A stretch of 64,000 nucleotides of DNA from Devosia beringensis (GCF_014926585.1 NZ_CP045422.1:310001-374000), one strand, 5' to 3'. Counted from the first letter of the stretch, positions 8,538 through 17,693 are shown. Notes: generated by a model from the sequence alone, not told the origin. Numbers and translations: made by a program.

Positions 8538-10423
8538 GCCGGCACCGGCAGGCTCTGGGCGACGAGTTCGGCGATGTCGAGCACTTCGGGGCGCTCACCC
8601 ACCACGCCTTCGAGCATGGCGGTGCATTGCGGGCAGCCGACGGCGACGATGCCGGCGCCGGTGGCGCGGGCGTCATTGATGCGGATATCAGGGATGCGCT
8701 GCCTGCCGGGAATGTCGGTCAGTGGGGCACCGCCGCCGCCGCCGCAGCAGCGGCCGCGCAGGCCGGAGCGTTCCATTTCCCTGATCTCGATACCGATGCC
8801 TGCGAGCAGGTCGCGCGGCGCCTGGATCTCGCCATTGTAGCGGCCGAGATAACAGGGATCGTGCCAGGTGACGGCGCGCCGGTCGGGCGTCGGCCCGAGC
8901 TTGAGCTGGCCGGATTTGGCGAGTTGGGCCAGCAGCGTCGAGTGATGCAGCACGGTGAAGTGGCCGCCCAAAGCCGGATAGTCGTTCTTGAGGCTGTTGA
9001 GCACGTGCGGATCGGGCGTGACGATGCGCGTGAAGCTGAAGCGGGCCAGATTGGCGATGGTGCGCTGCGCCAAAGACTGGAAGGTGGCCTCGTCGCCCAG
9101 GCGCCTTGCGGTGTCGCCGGTGTCGAACTCGCTGTCGGCCAGCACGGCAAAGTCGATATTGGCGGCGCGCAGGGATTTGACCAGAGCCCGCAGCGTGCGC
9201 TGGTAGCGCATGTCGAAGGCGCCCTCGCCCACCACCAGCAGCACGTCGATTGGCTGGCCCGGGCGGGCATGCGGCACGTCGAGATCGACGGCCCAGTGCT
9301 GGCGGGTGGTGATGTCATGGCCGCCCACGGTGGCGGTTTCGCGCAGATTGGCCAGGGTCTCGGGTGCCTTGCCGGGCAGCGCGCCGGTGGTGAGGGTGAT
9401 GTTGCGGCGCAGGTCGACAATGGCGTCAACATGCTCGATCAGCATCGGGCATTCCTCGACGCAGGCGCGGCAGGTGGTGCAGGAAAAGAGGGTTTCCGGC
9501 TCGATGAGGAAGGGCACGATGGGCTGGTCGGGCGCGCCGGCATGGGTGCCGAGCGGAATGCCCGGATAGGGACTGCCGGCGAAATGGGCATCGCTGCCGG
9601 TTGCCATGCCGACCACCAGGTCCTGGATCAGCTTTTTGGGGTTGAGCGGCTGGCCGGCGGCGAAGGCGGGGCACGCGTCCTCGCACTTGCCGCATTGCAC
9701 GCAGGCGTCAAAGCTCAGCAGCTGGTTCCAGCGGAAGTCCGCGGGCTTTGAGACGCCATAGTCGGCGGCCTCGAGGTCGAGCGGCCGCAGGCCGACGGAG
9801 CGCTCGACGAAACGCTGCTGGCGCGGGTGGAAGCCCAGATGCAGCAGGCCGGCGACCGCGTGCTTCATCGGGCCACCTGCGCCGATGCCGAGCGCCAATT
9901 CGGCCGAACCCAGGATCAACAGCAGCAGGAGTGTCAAAGCAAAGGCGGCTGTCATGGCCGAGGCCGGGACCATGGCCACCAGGGTAAGACCGATCAGGGC
10001 GAGGGCAAAGGCGGCCAGGGTATAGGGCAGCCGCGACCATGGCCCTTTTGACAGGCGGGAAGGCGGGGAGCGGCGGCGCAGCCAGACGAAAAGGCTACCG
10101 GCGAGCATGACGGCGGCCGCGGCCAGGATCAGCCAATCGAGCCAAGGCTGGTAGAGCATCAGGCCATAGTTGAGCGCGACCAGCACCAAAGCGGCCACGG
10201 CGCCGCCGGCAACGGCCATATGGGTGTTGGCGATATAGCTGTCGCGGGCGACGACGTGGTGGATGTCGACCAGGTAGCGTTTGGGAATGGCAAGCAGCCC
10301 GGCCCAGTCGGTCGGGGCGTCACGGCCATTGCGCCATAAGGCGACGCGCCGGAGCAGCCCGGTGCCCAGGGTGGCGACGGCCACCCAGAACACGAGTGTG
10401 ACGGCGAGCTGGACCCAGAGCAT
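8534..10423 (-). CDS. dgcB: Dimethylglycine demethylation Fe-S membrane protein
   Basis: 629-residue protein with several N-terminal hydrophobic helices (to about residue 190), two ferredoxin-type cluster motifs (CVQCGKCEDACP near 240 and CTTCRACVEECP near 315) and a C-terminal cysteine-rich CCG region (DPCYLGRYNGE and RCCGGGGG near 554). This is the HdrD/GlpC-like architecture of DgcB, which is needed with DgcA for dimethylglycine to sarcosine conversion in Pseudomonas. It probably passes electrons from ETF to membrane quinone (inference). It lies 3 bases after dgcA and overlaps the etf fusion. Confidence 0.93.
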   Translation of the reverse strand: MLWVQLAVTLVFWVAVATLGTGLLRRVALWRNGRDAPTDWAGLLAIPKRYLVDIHHVVARDSYIANTHMAVAGGAVAALVLVALNYGLMLYQPWLDWLILAAAAVMLAGSLFVWLRRRSPPSRLSKGPWSRLPYTLAAFALALIGLTLVAMVPASAMTAAFALTLLLLLILGSAELALGIGAGGPMKHAVAGLLHLGFHPRQQRFVERSVGLRPLDLEAADYGVSKPADFRWNQLLSFDACVQCGKCEDACPAFAAGQPLNPKKLIQDLVVGMATGSDAHFAGSPYPGIPLGTHAGAPDQPIVPFLIEPETLFSCTTCRACVEECPMLIEHVDAIVDLRRNITLTTGALPGKAPETLANLRETATVGGHDITTRQHWAVDLDVPHARPGQPIDVLLVVGEGAFDMRYQRTLRALVKSLRAANIDFAVLADSEFDTGDTARRLGDEATFQSLAQRTIANLARFSFTRIVTPDPHVLNSLKNDYPALGGHFTVLHHSTLLAQLAKSGQLKLGPTPDRRAVTWHDPCYLGRYNGEIQAPRDLLAGIGIEIREMERSGLRGRCCGGGGGAPLTDIPGRQRIPDIRINDARATGAGIVAVGCPQCTAMLEGVVGERPEVLDIAELVAQSLPVPA

Positions 10424-10426
10424 GGC

Positions 10427-12493
10427 TCAGAAGTCCTTGCAGAGGCGCAGGGCGTCATAGATGGCGCCGTGGATATTGTGCTGAGAGATGCAGTCGCCGA
10501 CGCGAAACAACAGGAACTTGTCGCCGGAGAGGTCTTCGCTCAGCGATGGCTGCGGCTCGGCGGCAAAGAGGCTGGCATTGTCGGTCTGGCCGAAATTGAC
10601 CGCGCGTTCCTTGAGGTCCCAGTAGAGACCGTCATTGGGCAGGATGCCGTTTTCGATCACCACCTGGTCGACGACACGCTCTTCGAGCGCCTCGGTATAT
10701 TCGTTACGCAGCACGGCGATCAGCTTGTCGCCCTCGCGATAGACGCGGTCGAGCCAGTAGTTCGGCGTCATCACCACATCCCGTGCGTAGAGGCGGCGGT
10801 AGAAGATCGGGAAAGTGGTGCCGCCGACGTCGTCGGCGACCTTGACGTCGGGGGTGACGATTTCGACCGTGCTGCCGCGGGTGGCGAGGAAGTCGGCGGT
10901 ACCTGAACCAGAATGGGCGCTGATCACGTCATAGACGAGAACGTTCTGGCCGGGGGCGACCTTGCCGGAGAGGATATCCCAGGCGCTGACCGACAGGCCC
11001 TGGTCAAAACCCCAGCCTGCCACCTGCCCCATATTGGAGCTGCCGCCGGTGGCGAGGACGACGATGTCGGGGTTTTCGGCCAGGATCATGTCCGCGCTGG
11101 CCTCGGTGCCGAGGCGGCGATCGACGCCGAGCCGCCTGGTTTCCATGTCGAACCAGCGGACGATGCCGGCCATCTGCTCGCGCTGCGGGGCCTTTGCGGC
11201 GAGATTGATCTGGCCGCCGACGGCGTCGGCTTTTTCAAACAGCACCACGTCATGGCCGCGTGAGCGGGCGACGCGGGCGGCTTCGAGGCCCCCCGGCCCG
11301 CCGCCGACCACGACGACCTTGCGCTTGGGGCCGGTCGATTTGGTGATGATATGCGGCATGGTGGCTTCGCGGGAGGTCGCCGCGTTCTGCACGCAGAGCA
11401 CGTCGAGGCCATTATACTGGCGGTCGATGCAGTAATTGGCGCCGACGCATTGCTTGATCTCGTCCTCGCGCCCGTCCCGGATCTTTTCCACCATATGCGG
11501 GTCGGCGATCTGGGCGCGGGTCATGCCGACCAGATCGATCATGCCGGCGGCGAGCAGGCGCTCGGCCTGGCCGGCGTCGCGGATCGACTGGGCGTGCATG
11601 ACCGGGATATCGAGCACGGACTTGATGCCGGCGGCCAGGTGCACGAAGGGCTCGGGCGGCAGCGCCATGGGCGGCATGCAATTGGCCAGAGTATTGTGCG
11701 TGTCGGCGCCCGAGCCGACGACGGAGATGTAGTCGATCAGCCTGGTCTCGCCCATGGCATGGGCGATTTCCTTGAGGGTCTCGTGGTCGAGCCCGTCCTC
11801 GTGGAATTCGTCGCCACACATGCGCAGGCCAACGACGAAGTCGGGGCCGACAGCCTCGCGCACCTCATGGAGCACTTCGCGGCCGAAGCGCATGCGGTTT
11901 TCCAGGCTCCCGCCCCATTCGTCGGTGCGGAAATTGGAGCGCGGGCTCCAGAACTGGTCGATCAGGTGCTGATGAGCCGCCGAGATCTCGATGCCATCCA
12001 TGCCGGCGGCCTGGACGCGTTTGGCGGCGACGCCGAAGTCCTTGATGATACGCCTGATTTCCTCGATCTCGATGATCTTGGCATTGCCGCGATGCACCGG
12101 CTCGCGAATGCCCGAGGGGGTCATCAGATGCGGCCAGTTTTCGCCGTGAAAGGCATTGCGGCGGCCCATATGCGTGGCCTGGATCATGATCTTGGCGCCA
12201 TGGCGATGCATGGTCTCGGCCAGGCGCGCCAGCGGGTCGATGATGCGGTCATTGCTGAGATTGACCGACTTCCACCAGCCCTGGGGGCTGTCGATGGAAA
12301 CGGGGCTCGAGCCGCCGCAGATCGCCAGGCCGACGCCGCCTTTGGCCTTTTCCTCGTAGTAGCGGATGTAGCGATCCCCGGGCAGGCCACCGGGCTCGGC
12401 ATAGACCTCGGCATGCGCCGTCGAGACGACGCGGTTGCGCAGGGTCAGCTTGTTGAGCGTGATCGGGGCGAGCAGATGGGGATAGGATGCCAT
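10427..12493 (-). CDS. dgcA: Dimethylglycine demethylase flavoprotein (TMADH family)
   Basis: 688 residues. An N-terminal old-yellow-enzyme FMN barrel (LLAPITLNKLTLRNRVV near the start) is followed by a 4Fe-4S cysteine cluster around residue 347 (CVGANYC, then a later CVQNAA) and a dinucleotide-binding half beginning VVVVGGGPGGLEAARVA near 392. This is the trimethylamine-dehydrogenase layout. The context (gbcAB upstream, dgcB, ETF and sox downstream) supports N-demethylation of dimethylglycine to sarcosine. The ATG chosen (MASYPHLLAP) overlaps the previous stop as TAATG; the frame upstream of it is shadow. Confidence 0.94.
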   Translation of the reverse strand: MASYPHLLAPITLNKLTLRNRVVSTAHAEVYAEPGGLPGDRYIRYYEEKAKGGVGLAICGGSSPVSIDSPQGWWKSVNLSNDRIIDPLARLAETMHRHGAKIMIQATHMGRRNAFHGENWPHLMTPSGIREPVHRGNAKIIEIEEIRRIIKDFGVAAKRVQAAGMDGIEISAAHQHLIDQFWSPRSNFRTDEWGGSLENRMRFGREVLHEVREAVGPDFVVGLRMCGDEFHEDGLDHETLKEIAHAMGETRLIDYISVVGSGADTHNTLANCMPPMALPPEPFVHLAAGIKSVLDIPVMHAQSIRDAGQAERLLAAGMIDLVGMTRAQIADPHMVEKIRDGREDEIKQCVGANYCIDRQYNGLDVLCVQNAATSREATMPHIITKSTGPKRKVVVVGGGPGGLEAARVARSRGHDVVLFEKADAVGGQINLAAKAPQREQMAGIVRWFDMETRRLGVDRRLGTEASADMILAENPDIVVLATGGSSNMGQVAGWGFDQGLSVSAWDILSGKVAPGQNVLVYDVISAHSGSGTADFLATRGSTVEIVTPDVKVADDVGGTTFPIFYRRLYARDVVMTPNYWLDRVYREGDKLIAVLRNEYTEALEERVVDQVVIENGILPNDGLYWDLKERAVNFGQTDNASLFAAEPQPSLSEDLSGDKFLLFRVGDCISQHNIHGAIYDALRLCKDF

Positions 12494-13017
12494 TACGCCG
12501 CCTTGGGACTGACGCTGAAGATGCAGTGCTCGTGGCCTTCGGCGGCGCACTGGGTCTCGCGGCTCACCGTCTGGTAGCTGTTACCGGAATCCTGGCCGAC
12601 CCAATCCATGGCGCCGGCGAACCAGCCCTCGAACATGTAGCAGAGCTTGCCCGAGACACCGGGCTGCTGCAGCACGAAGGAGGAGTGGCGAAGCGCAATC
12701 TGGGCGTTACCGGTTTCGACATCGGCCGAGACGAAGCTGAACAGGCCCCAGCCGCGCTGCGACAGGCGTTTGAGATAATGCTCGAACACGGCGAGGCCCG
12801 TCAGGCCATGCGTCGCCGCTTCCTTTTCGCACCAGAAATAAGCCGACTTGTAGCCGGCCGGGTAGAGGATTTCGGCGTACTTCTCCCGGCCAAGCGCGGC
12901 TTCCACCGCGAGATGGTTGTTGGTGAAGAAGTGGCGCGGCACATAGAGCATGGGCAGACCGTCGGTGGTCCATACGCCGGTCTCGTCATCGACTGCGATG
13001 GGCAGTTGCGGACCCAT
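12493..13017 (-). CDS. V4R-domain protein of the betaine operon (DUF5943 type)
   Basis: 174-residue protein that keeps company with dgcA in betaine loci (PA5397-like). The C-terminal half looks like a V4R small-molecule-binding domain: GKLCYMFEGWFAGAMDW near 123-139 and a closing CAAEGHEHC (C157, C165). Its biochemical role is not known to me. The ATG was chosen because it overlaps the dipeptidase-like stop as TGATG; a GTG four codons earlier is in frame. Co-translation with the M19-like protein upstream suggests the two act together, possibly on a pathway-linked small molecule (inference). Confidence 0.85.
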   Translation of the reverse strand: MGPQLPIAVDDETGVWTTDGLPMLYVPRHFFTNNHLAVEAALGREKYAEILYPAGYKSAYFWCEKEAATHGLTGLAVFEHYLKRLSQRGWGLFSFVSADVETGNAQIALRHSSFVLQQPGVSGKLCYMFEGWFAGAMDWVGQDSGNSYQTVSRETQCAAEGHEHCIFSVSPKAA

Positions 13018-13988
13018 CAGGCGCCCCACACGGTCTTGAAGGTGCGCAGCCAGTTGCCGCCAATGGTCTTTTGGATTTTCTCGGTGCTCCAGCCGGCCGC
13101 TTCCATGGCGGCGGTCAGGTTCGGCCAGTCGCCGATCTTGCGCATGCCTTCGGGGTTCTGCACGGTGCCGAAATCGGTGAGGCGGCGATGGCGGCCCTTG
13201 TCATGGGTGATCCAGTCGAAGAACGGTCGGTCATAGCCCTGGGTGAAGTCGGTGCCGACGCCGACATTGTCCCAGCCGACGATGTCACCGATGTAATCAA
13301 GCGCCTCGACATAATCGACGACGGTGGCATCGGTGCCGCGTTTGAGGAAGGGCGGGAACATGGTGACGCCGACAAAGCCGCCATGGTCGGCGATGAACCT
13401 GAGCTGTTCGTCGGTCTTGTTGCGCGGATGCTCCTTGAGCCCCATGGGCAGGCAGTGCGAATAGGTGACGGGCTTCTTGGAGGCCAGAATGGTCTCTTCA
13501 GAGGTCTTGGGGCCGACATGGCTGAGATCGACCAGGATGCCGGTCCGGTTCATTTCGGCGACGACCTCGTGGCCATAGCCGGACAGGCCCCCGTCCCGCT
13601 CGTAGCAGCCGGTGCCGATCAGGTTCTGCGTGTTGTAGCAGAGCTGGACGACACGCACGCCCATGTCCCAGAAGGCTTCGATATAGCCCAGATTGTCCTC
13701 GAAGGCGGCGGCGTTCTGGAAGCCCAGGATAATGCCGGTCTTGTTGTCCTTTTTGGCCTGCTCGATATCGGCCGTGGTGCGGATGAGGGTCAGGATATCG
13801 CTGTTGTCGCGAATGGCCTGCTTCATGGTGGCGATATTGTCGACGGTGGCCTGGAAGCCCTCCCAGACCGAGACCGTGCAATTGGCGGCGGAAATGCCGC
13901 CCTTGCGCATGTCCTCGAAGACCGAGCGGTCCCATTTGGAGATGATGAGGCCATCGATGACCAGGCTTTGACTGTGGAGCGCGCTCAA
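13017..13988 (-). CDS. M19 membrane-dipeptidase-like protein, metal site degenerate
   Basis: 323-residue renal-dipeptidase (M19) family member in the same place as PA5396 of the Pseudomonas betaine cluster. The family fold is clear: LVIDG at the start, GVRVVQLCYNTQN, LVDLSHVG (H157), TYSHCLPM (H178), EHPRNKTDE and GVGTDF (D247). The usual HxD metal ligands after IDG are Leu14 and Ile16 here, and the usual metal-bridging Glu appears to be Gln91. Ordinary dipeptidase activity is therefore doubtful. It starts with TTG after GGGGGATA; no better start is seen. It is probably an accessory enzyme of betaine or one-carbon metabolism. Confidence 0.85.
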   Translation of the reverse strand: MSALHSQSLVIDGLIISKWDRSVFEDMRKGGISAANCTVSVWEGFQATVDNIATMKQAIRDNSDILTLIRTTADIEQAKKDNKTGIILGFQNAAAFEDNLGYIEAFWDMGVRVVQLCYNTQNLIGTGCYERDGGLSGYGHEVVAEMNRTGILVDLSHVGPKTSEETILASKKPVTYSHCLPMGLKEHPRNKTDEQLRFIADHGGFVGVTMFPPFLKRGTDATVVDYVEALDYIGDIVGWDNVGVGTDFTQGYDRPFFDWITHDKGRHRRLTDFGTVQNPEGMRKIGDWPNLTAAMEAAGWSTEKIQKTIGGNWLRTFKTVWGA

Positions 13989-14019
13989 GAGATATCCCCC
14001 GTTACGGACAGACTGACAA

Positions 14020-15153
14020 TTATCGTTCGATCACCAGGTCGCTGGTGGGTTTGGAGCAGCACAGCAGCACCATGCCGGCGTCGATCTCGCGCTGGCGGAT
14101 GCCGCCCTGGTGGCTCATGTCCACCGTGCCGGAGAGCTTTTTTGACTTGCAGGTGCCGCACATGCCCTGGGTGCAGGACGAGGGCAGCCGCATGCCGGCG
14201 CGCTTGGCGGCCTCGAGCACGGTCATGTTCTCGGGCACGTCGATGGCGCGGCGGGTCTTGGTGAATTCGACCTTGAAGGTCTTCACCTCTGGCGCGGCTT
14301 CGAGCATGGCCTCGCCCAGAACGACATCTGCCTGAACCGGCTCGGATAGCGCCTCGAAGTTGAAACTCTCTTCGTGATAATGCGCCATGTCGAAGCCGGA
14401 TTTGATCAGCAGGTCGCGTACTGCCGCCATATAGGGGGCCGGACCGCAAACAAAGATCTCGCGTGTGCGGAAATCGGGCGCGATCATTTCGAGCATCGGC
14501 GCCGAGAGGCGACCACGCAGCCCGAAGGTGGGCGACAGCGGGGTGATACCTTCGACGATGGGAATGAAGCGGAAATTGACGCTGAGCCGGCTCATCAATT
14601 CGAGCTCTTCGCGGAAGATGATATCGGCAGGCGTGCGTGCATTATGGACGAAGATGATGTCTTCCTGCTCGCCCAGATCGTGGAAGGTCCGCGACATCGA
14701 CATCAGCGGGGTGATGCCGCTGCCGCCCGACAGGAAGAGGTAGCGGGGCGCCGGATGGGCGTAACAGGTGAAGGCACCCATCGGTCCCAGTGCCTTGAGC
14801 TGCATGCCCGGCACCAGATTGTCGTGCAGCCAGTTGGAGACCGGCCCACCGGGCACCCGCTTGACCGTGATTGAGAAGGTGTCCGGACGGGTCGGCGACG
14901 ACGAGATGGTGTAGCAGCGGTTGATGATCTCGCCGCCGATCTCGAAGGCATAGGTCATAAACTGGCCGGGCTGGAATCGCATGCGTCGAGGCAAGACGGG
15001 CCGCAGCACAAAGGTCTTGACGTCCGGGGTCTCCTGCCGGACGGCCTGACAGATCAGCGCGTCGTCATTCTCGCTGTCCCATAGCTCATCGGGCAGCCGG
15101 AGGGCTGGGGCCGTCTCGTCATGGGGGCCAAAGCCGCCTTCAAGAACCTTCAT
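14020..15153 (-). CDS. gbcB: Glycine betaine monooxygenase reductase subunit
   Basis: 377-residue ferredoxin reductase. The flavin site INRCYTISSSP is followed by an NAD-binding region (LFLSGGSGITPLMSM) and a C-terminal plant-type 2Fe-2S domain with SSCTQGMCGTC and a later CC near residue 321 onward. It feeds NAD(P)H electrons to the Rieske oxygenase GbcA, which removes one methyl of glycine betaine as formaldehyde, giving dimethylglycine. The ATG overlaps the gbcA stop by four bases. A longer frame upstream reads into gbcA and was rejected. Confidence 0.94.
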   Translation of the reverse strand: MKVLEGGFGPHDETAPALRLPDELWDSENDDALICQAVRQETPDVKTFVLRPVLPRRMRFQPGQFMTYAFEIGGEIINRCYTISSSPTRPDTFSITVKRVPGGPVSNWLHDNLVPGMQLKALGPMGAFTCYAHPAPRYLFLSGGSGITPLMSMSRTFHDLGEQEDIIFVHNARTPADIIFREELELMSRLSVNFRFIPIVEGITPLSPTFGLRGRLSAPMLEMIAPDFRTREIFVCGPAPYMAAVRDLLIKSGFDMAHYHEESFNFEALSEPVQADVVLGEAMLEAAPEVKTFKVEFTKTRRAIDVPENMTVLEAAKRAGMRLPSSCTQGMCGTCKSKKLSGTVDMSHQGGIRQREIDAGMVLLCCSKPTSDLVIER

Positions 15154-16406
15154 GCGCCGACATGCTCGGCCATGCGGCCGATATACCAACGGACGAATTT
15201 TTCGACCAGCATCTCGGTATTGGGCGAATAGGGACCGGGCTCATAGGCCGGGTTCTCGGCACCGCGCTGGCACATCTCGACCAGGGCCGCGTCCTGCAGA
15301 TTGGTAGCAGTCCAGACCTCGATGAGATTGGCGAGGTCGTAGTCGACGCCCTCGACGGCATCCTTGTTGACCAGCCATTTGGTGCGCACCAAGGTGCGGC
15401 CAGCATCGAGCGGAAATACGGCGAAGGTGACGATGTGGTCGCCGAGGAAATGGTGCCAGGAATTGGGCTGGGTCCAGAAGCTCAGGCCACCCAGCTTGGC
15501 ATTGGTAAAGGCGCCCAGCGGCAGGCGGCAGGCGGCGCGAGTGTCCATGGTATGGCTTTCGCCATTGCCGTCGAGCGGCAGGCGCTCGGTGCGGAAGCCG
15601 GTGACGCGGCTGTCGAGCTCATCGATCTCGCGCGAGGGCAGGCCCATGGCCTCCCATTCCGTGTGGCTGACCTGGCGCAGCGCCTCGTAGCGCTGGGCAT
15701 TGGCGAGATCGATGGGGTCCATCTCCTCGGGGGCAAAGCCGAAGCCATAGGCAAACAGCGGCACCGTCAGTTCGGGATGATTGGCCTCGCAGTGATAGCA
15801 CTCGCGATTGTTCTCCAGCGTCAGCTTCCAGTTACCCATTTCGATCAGGTCGCTCTGATAGGCGATCTTGGTCTCGCGCACCTTGTGCGGGGCGATATAG
15901 GGGCCCATGCGGGCGGCCATGTCGTCGAAATCCTCGGGAGGATCATCGGAAAGGCAGATGAACAGCAGCCCCTCGAGCGAGCGCAGGTTGACCGGCTTCA
16001 ATCCCTTGCAGGAGCGGTCGAAATCGGCACCCATATGGGGCGCATGCACCAGGTCGCCGTCGAGATTGTAGGTCCAGGAATGGTAGCGACAGACCAGGTT
16101 GCCCACCGTGGTCTTTTCGTCGTCGATCAGCCTGGCGCCGCGATGGCGGCAGACATTGTGGAAAGCTTTGACGGCGTTGTCGTCGTCGCGGACGATGAGA
16201 ATGGAACTGGGACCGATGTCGATGGTCATGACATCGCCCGGCTCGGGCACATCGGGCTCGACGCCAACATAGATCCAGTGGCGGGAGAAGATCGCGTCCA
16301 TATCCGCCGCGAAGACTTCGGGCGAGGTATAGAAGGGGGCATCGAGACTATGTCCCGGCTGGCGGCCCTGCAGCAGCGCATGTAGATACGAAGCCTTGTC
16401 CAGCAT
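15150..16406 (-). CDS. gbcA: Glycine betaine monooxygenase, Rieske oxygenase subunit
   Basis: 418-residue ring-hydroxylating-type oxygenase alpha subunit. Rieske ligands are visible as CRHRGARL near 86 and CRYHSWTY near 106. The mononuclear-iron segment reads NNRECYHCEANHPEL. Together with GbcB it oxidatively demethylates betaine. It is the first gene of the minus-strand operon, with a strong GAGGAGAGG ribosome site, and faces the GbdR-like regulator across 139 bases, so that gap should carry the operon promoter. Confidence 0.95.
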   Translation of the reverse strand: MLDKASYLHALLQGRQPGHSLDAPFYTSPEVFAADMDAIFSRHWIYVGVEPDVPEPGDVMTIDIGPSSILIVRDDDNAVKAFHNVCRHRGARLIDDEKTTVGNLVCRYHSWTYNLDGDLVHAPHMGADFDRSCKGLKPVNLRSLEGLLFICLSDDPPEDFDDMAARMGPYIAPHKVRETKIAYQSDLIEMGNWKLTLENNRECYHCEANHPELTVPLFAYGFGFAPEEMDPIDLANAQRYEALRQVSHTEWEAMGLPSREIDELDSRVTGFRTERLPLDGNGESHTMDTRAACRLPLGAFTNAKLGGLSFWTQPNSWHHFLGDHIVTFAVFPLDAGRTLVRTKWLVNKDAVEGVDYDLANLIEVWTATNLQDAALVEMCQRGAENPAYEPGPYSPNTEMLVEKFVRWYIGRMAEHVGA

Positions 16407-16545
16407 AGATGCCTCTCCTCAACAGAGACACGAGGCATGATCGACCTCGATTGGCCGCGACAGTTCACCGTTCTTCATCGACCAGCTTGAACCGGCGCGA
16501 CAAGCGCTTTAGGTTTTCCGACATTGTTCGTTGGCGAGGGAACAG
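16407..16545. promoter_or_regulatory. Divergent gbcA / gbdR control region
   Basis: 139-base gap between two divergent starts. It must hold the promoter of the 15-kb demethylation operon and that of the regulator. No convincing -35/-10 pair or strong dyad was recognised by eye. GbdR-type activators bind upstream of gbcA in Pseudomonas, so a site is expected here, but the motif was not identified. Confidence 0.55.
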
Positions 16546-17508
16546 ATGGCAGGCACTGCTCAAAATATAGGCTTCATGCTGACCGAGCAGTTCTCGATGA
16601 TCGCCTTCACGGCGGCGATCGAGCCGCTGCGCCTGGCCAACCGGGTCACCGGCAAGACCCTCTATCAGTGGCAGCTGCATTCGGCCGACGGCGTCACCGC
16701 GGAGGCCTCCAATGGGGTGCAGGTCAAGGTCGACCGTGCCTTCAAGGACGCCAGTGCGATGGATGCGGTGGTGGTCTGTTCGGGGGTCGAGGTGAAGCGG
16801 ATCGACCATCGCGCCCTCATTACGGTGCTGCGCCGGCTGACGCGGTCCGGCGCCGCCGCCGGGGCGGTCTGTACGGGCGCCTATGTGCTGGCCAAGGCCG
16901 GCCTGCTCGAGGGCTACCGCTCGACCATCCACTGGGAAAACCGGCCCGGCATGCAGGTGGACTTTCCGGACCTCGAGATCGGCGAAGACCTGTTCGAAAT
17001 CGACCGCGACCGCTTCACCTGCGCCGGCGGCGTGGCGGCGGCCGACATGATGCTCAGCCTGATCAAGCGCGACCACGGCGATCCGGTCTCCAAGGCCATC
17101 ACCGACCAGTTGATCCATCACCGCATCCGCGATGCCGGCGAACGCCAGCGCATCGATCTGCGTACACGGCTGGGGGTGTCCCATCCCAAGCTGCTGCGCG
17201 TGGTCAGCCTGATGGAGCAGACCATCGACCACCCGCTGACCATGAGCCAGTTTGCCAAGAGCGTGGGGCTGTCCAACCGCCAGCTGGAGCGATTGTTCTG
17301 GAAGCATCTCGGGCATCCGCCGAGCCGGCACTATCTCAAGCTGCGGCTCGACCATGCTTGCCAGTTGCTGCGGCATACGGCGATACCGGTGCTGGAGGTG
17401 GCGGTGGCCTGTGGCTTCAACTCGGCGTCGTATTTCTCACAGAGCTATACGGAGTTTTTCGGGCACAGCCCGAGCGTCGAGCGCAAGGGCGCGGCGGTGG
17501 CAGCCTAG
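16546..17508 (+). CDS. gbdR: GbdR-like AraC-family transcriptional regulator
   Basis: 320 residues: an N-terminal DJ-1/PfpI (GATase-1-like) domain (residues about 8-170, with GAVCTGAYVLAKAGLL) and a C-terminal AraC double helix-turn-helix (about 215-310, MSQFAKSVGLSNRQLERLFW and VAVACGFNSASYFSQSY). This is the layout of GbdR, which senses betaine and dimethylglycine and activates their catabolic genes. Position opposite gbcA supports the assignment. ATG at 16546 follows a GAGGG at good spacing; an upstream TTG adds five residues. It ends tail-to-tail with a small minus-strand frame. Confidence 0.9.
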   Translation: MAGTAQNIGFMLTEQFSMIAFTAAIEPLRLANRVTGKTLYQWQLHSADGVTAEASNGVQVKVDRAFKDASAMDAVVVCSGVEVKRIDHRALITVLRRLTRSGAAAGAVCTGAYVLAKAGLLEGYRSTIHWENRPGMQVDFPDLEIGEDLFEIDRDRFTCAGGVAAADMMLSLIKRDHGDPVSKAITDQLIHHRIRDAGERQRIDLRTRLGVSHPKLLRVVSLMEQTIDHPLTMSQFAKSVGLSNRQLERLFWKHLGHPPSRHYLKLRLDHACQLLRHTAIPVLEVAVACGFNSASYFSQSYTEFFGHSPSVERKGAAVAA

Positions 17509-17693
17509 CGGGTCACGTCGCGCAGCTTCTGCATGATGGCCCAGCGCAATGCCGATTCACCGCGCGGCCGGGCCGCGAGGCGAATGCTGGAGACCACGGT
17601 GGTCAGGCAGGCGCCGATGCGGGCCGTCGCATCGAAATGCAGCAGCATGGTCACCGGGTCAAAGTCTGCGCGCGAAATCCTGATCAATCCCAT
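17505..17693 (-). CDS. Small hypothetical protein, 62 residues
   Basis: Unrecognised 62-residue frame between gbdR and betA. It begins with ATG seven bases after a good TGGAGG site. The protein is basic and amphipathic (MGLIRISRADFDPV, SALRWAIMQKLRD). Its stop shares the CTAG tetranucleotide with the gbdR stop on the other strand, so the two genes are fully convergent. A 71-residue plus-strand frame overlaps it but lacks an equally good ribosome site. Expression is unproven. Confidence 0.45.
   Translation of the reverse strand: MGLIRISRADFDPVTMLLHFDATARIGACLTTVVSSIRLAARPRGESALRWAIMQKLRDVTR

Noticed and set aside
8525-9751. 408-residue plus-strand frame opposite dgcB
   Set aside because: No recognisable motifs. 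The minus strand carries the cysteine clusters of DgcB in this stretch.
16465-17376. 303-residue minus-strand frame opposite gbdR
   Set aside because: Low-complexity translation. The plus strand has the full AraC helix-turn-helix.
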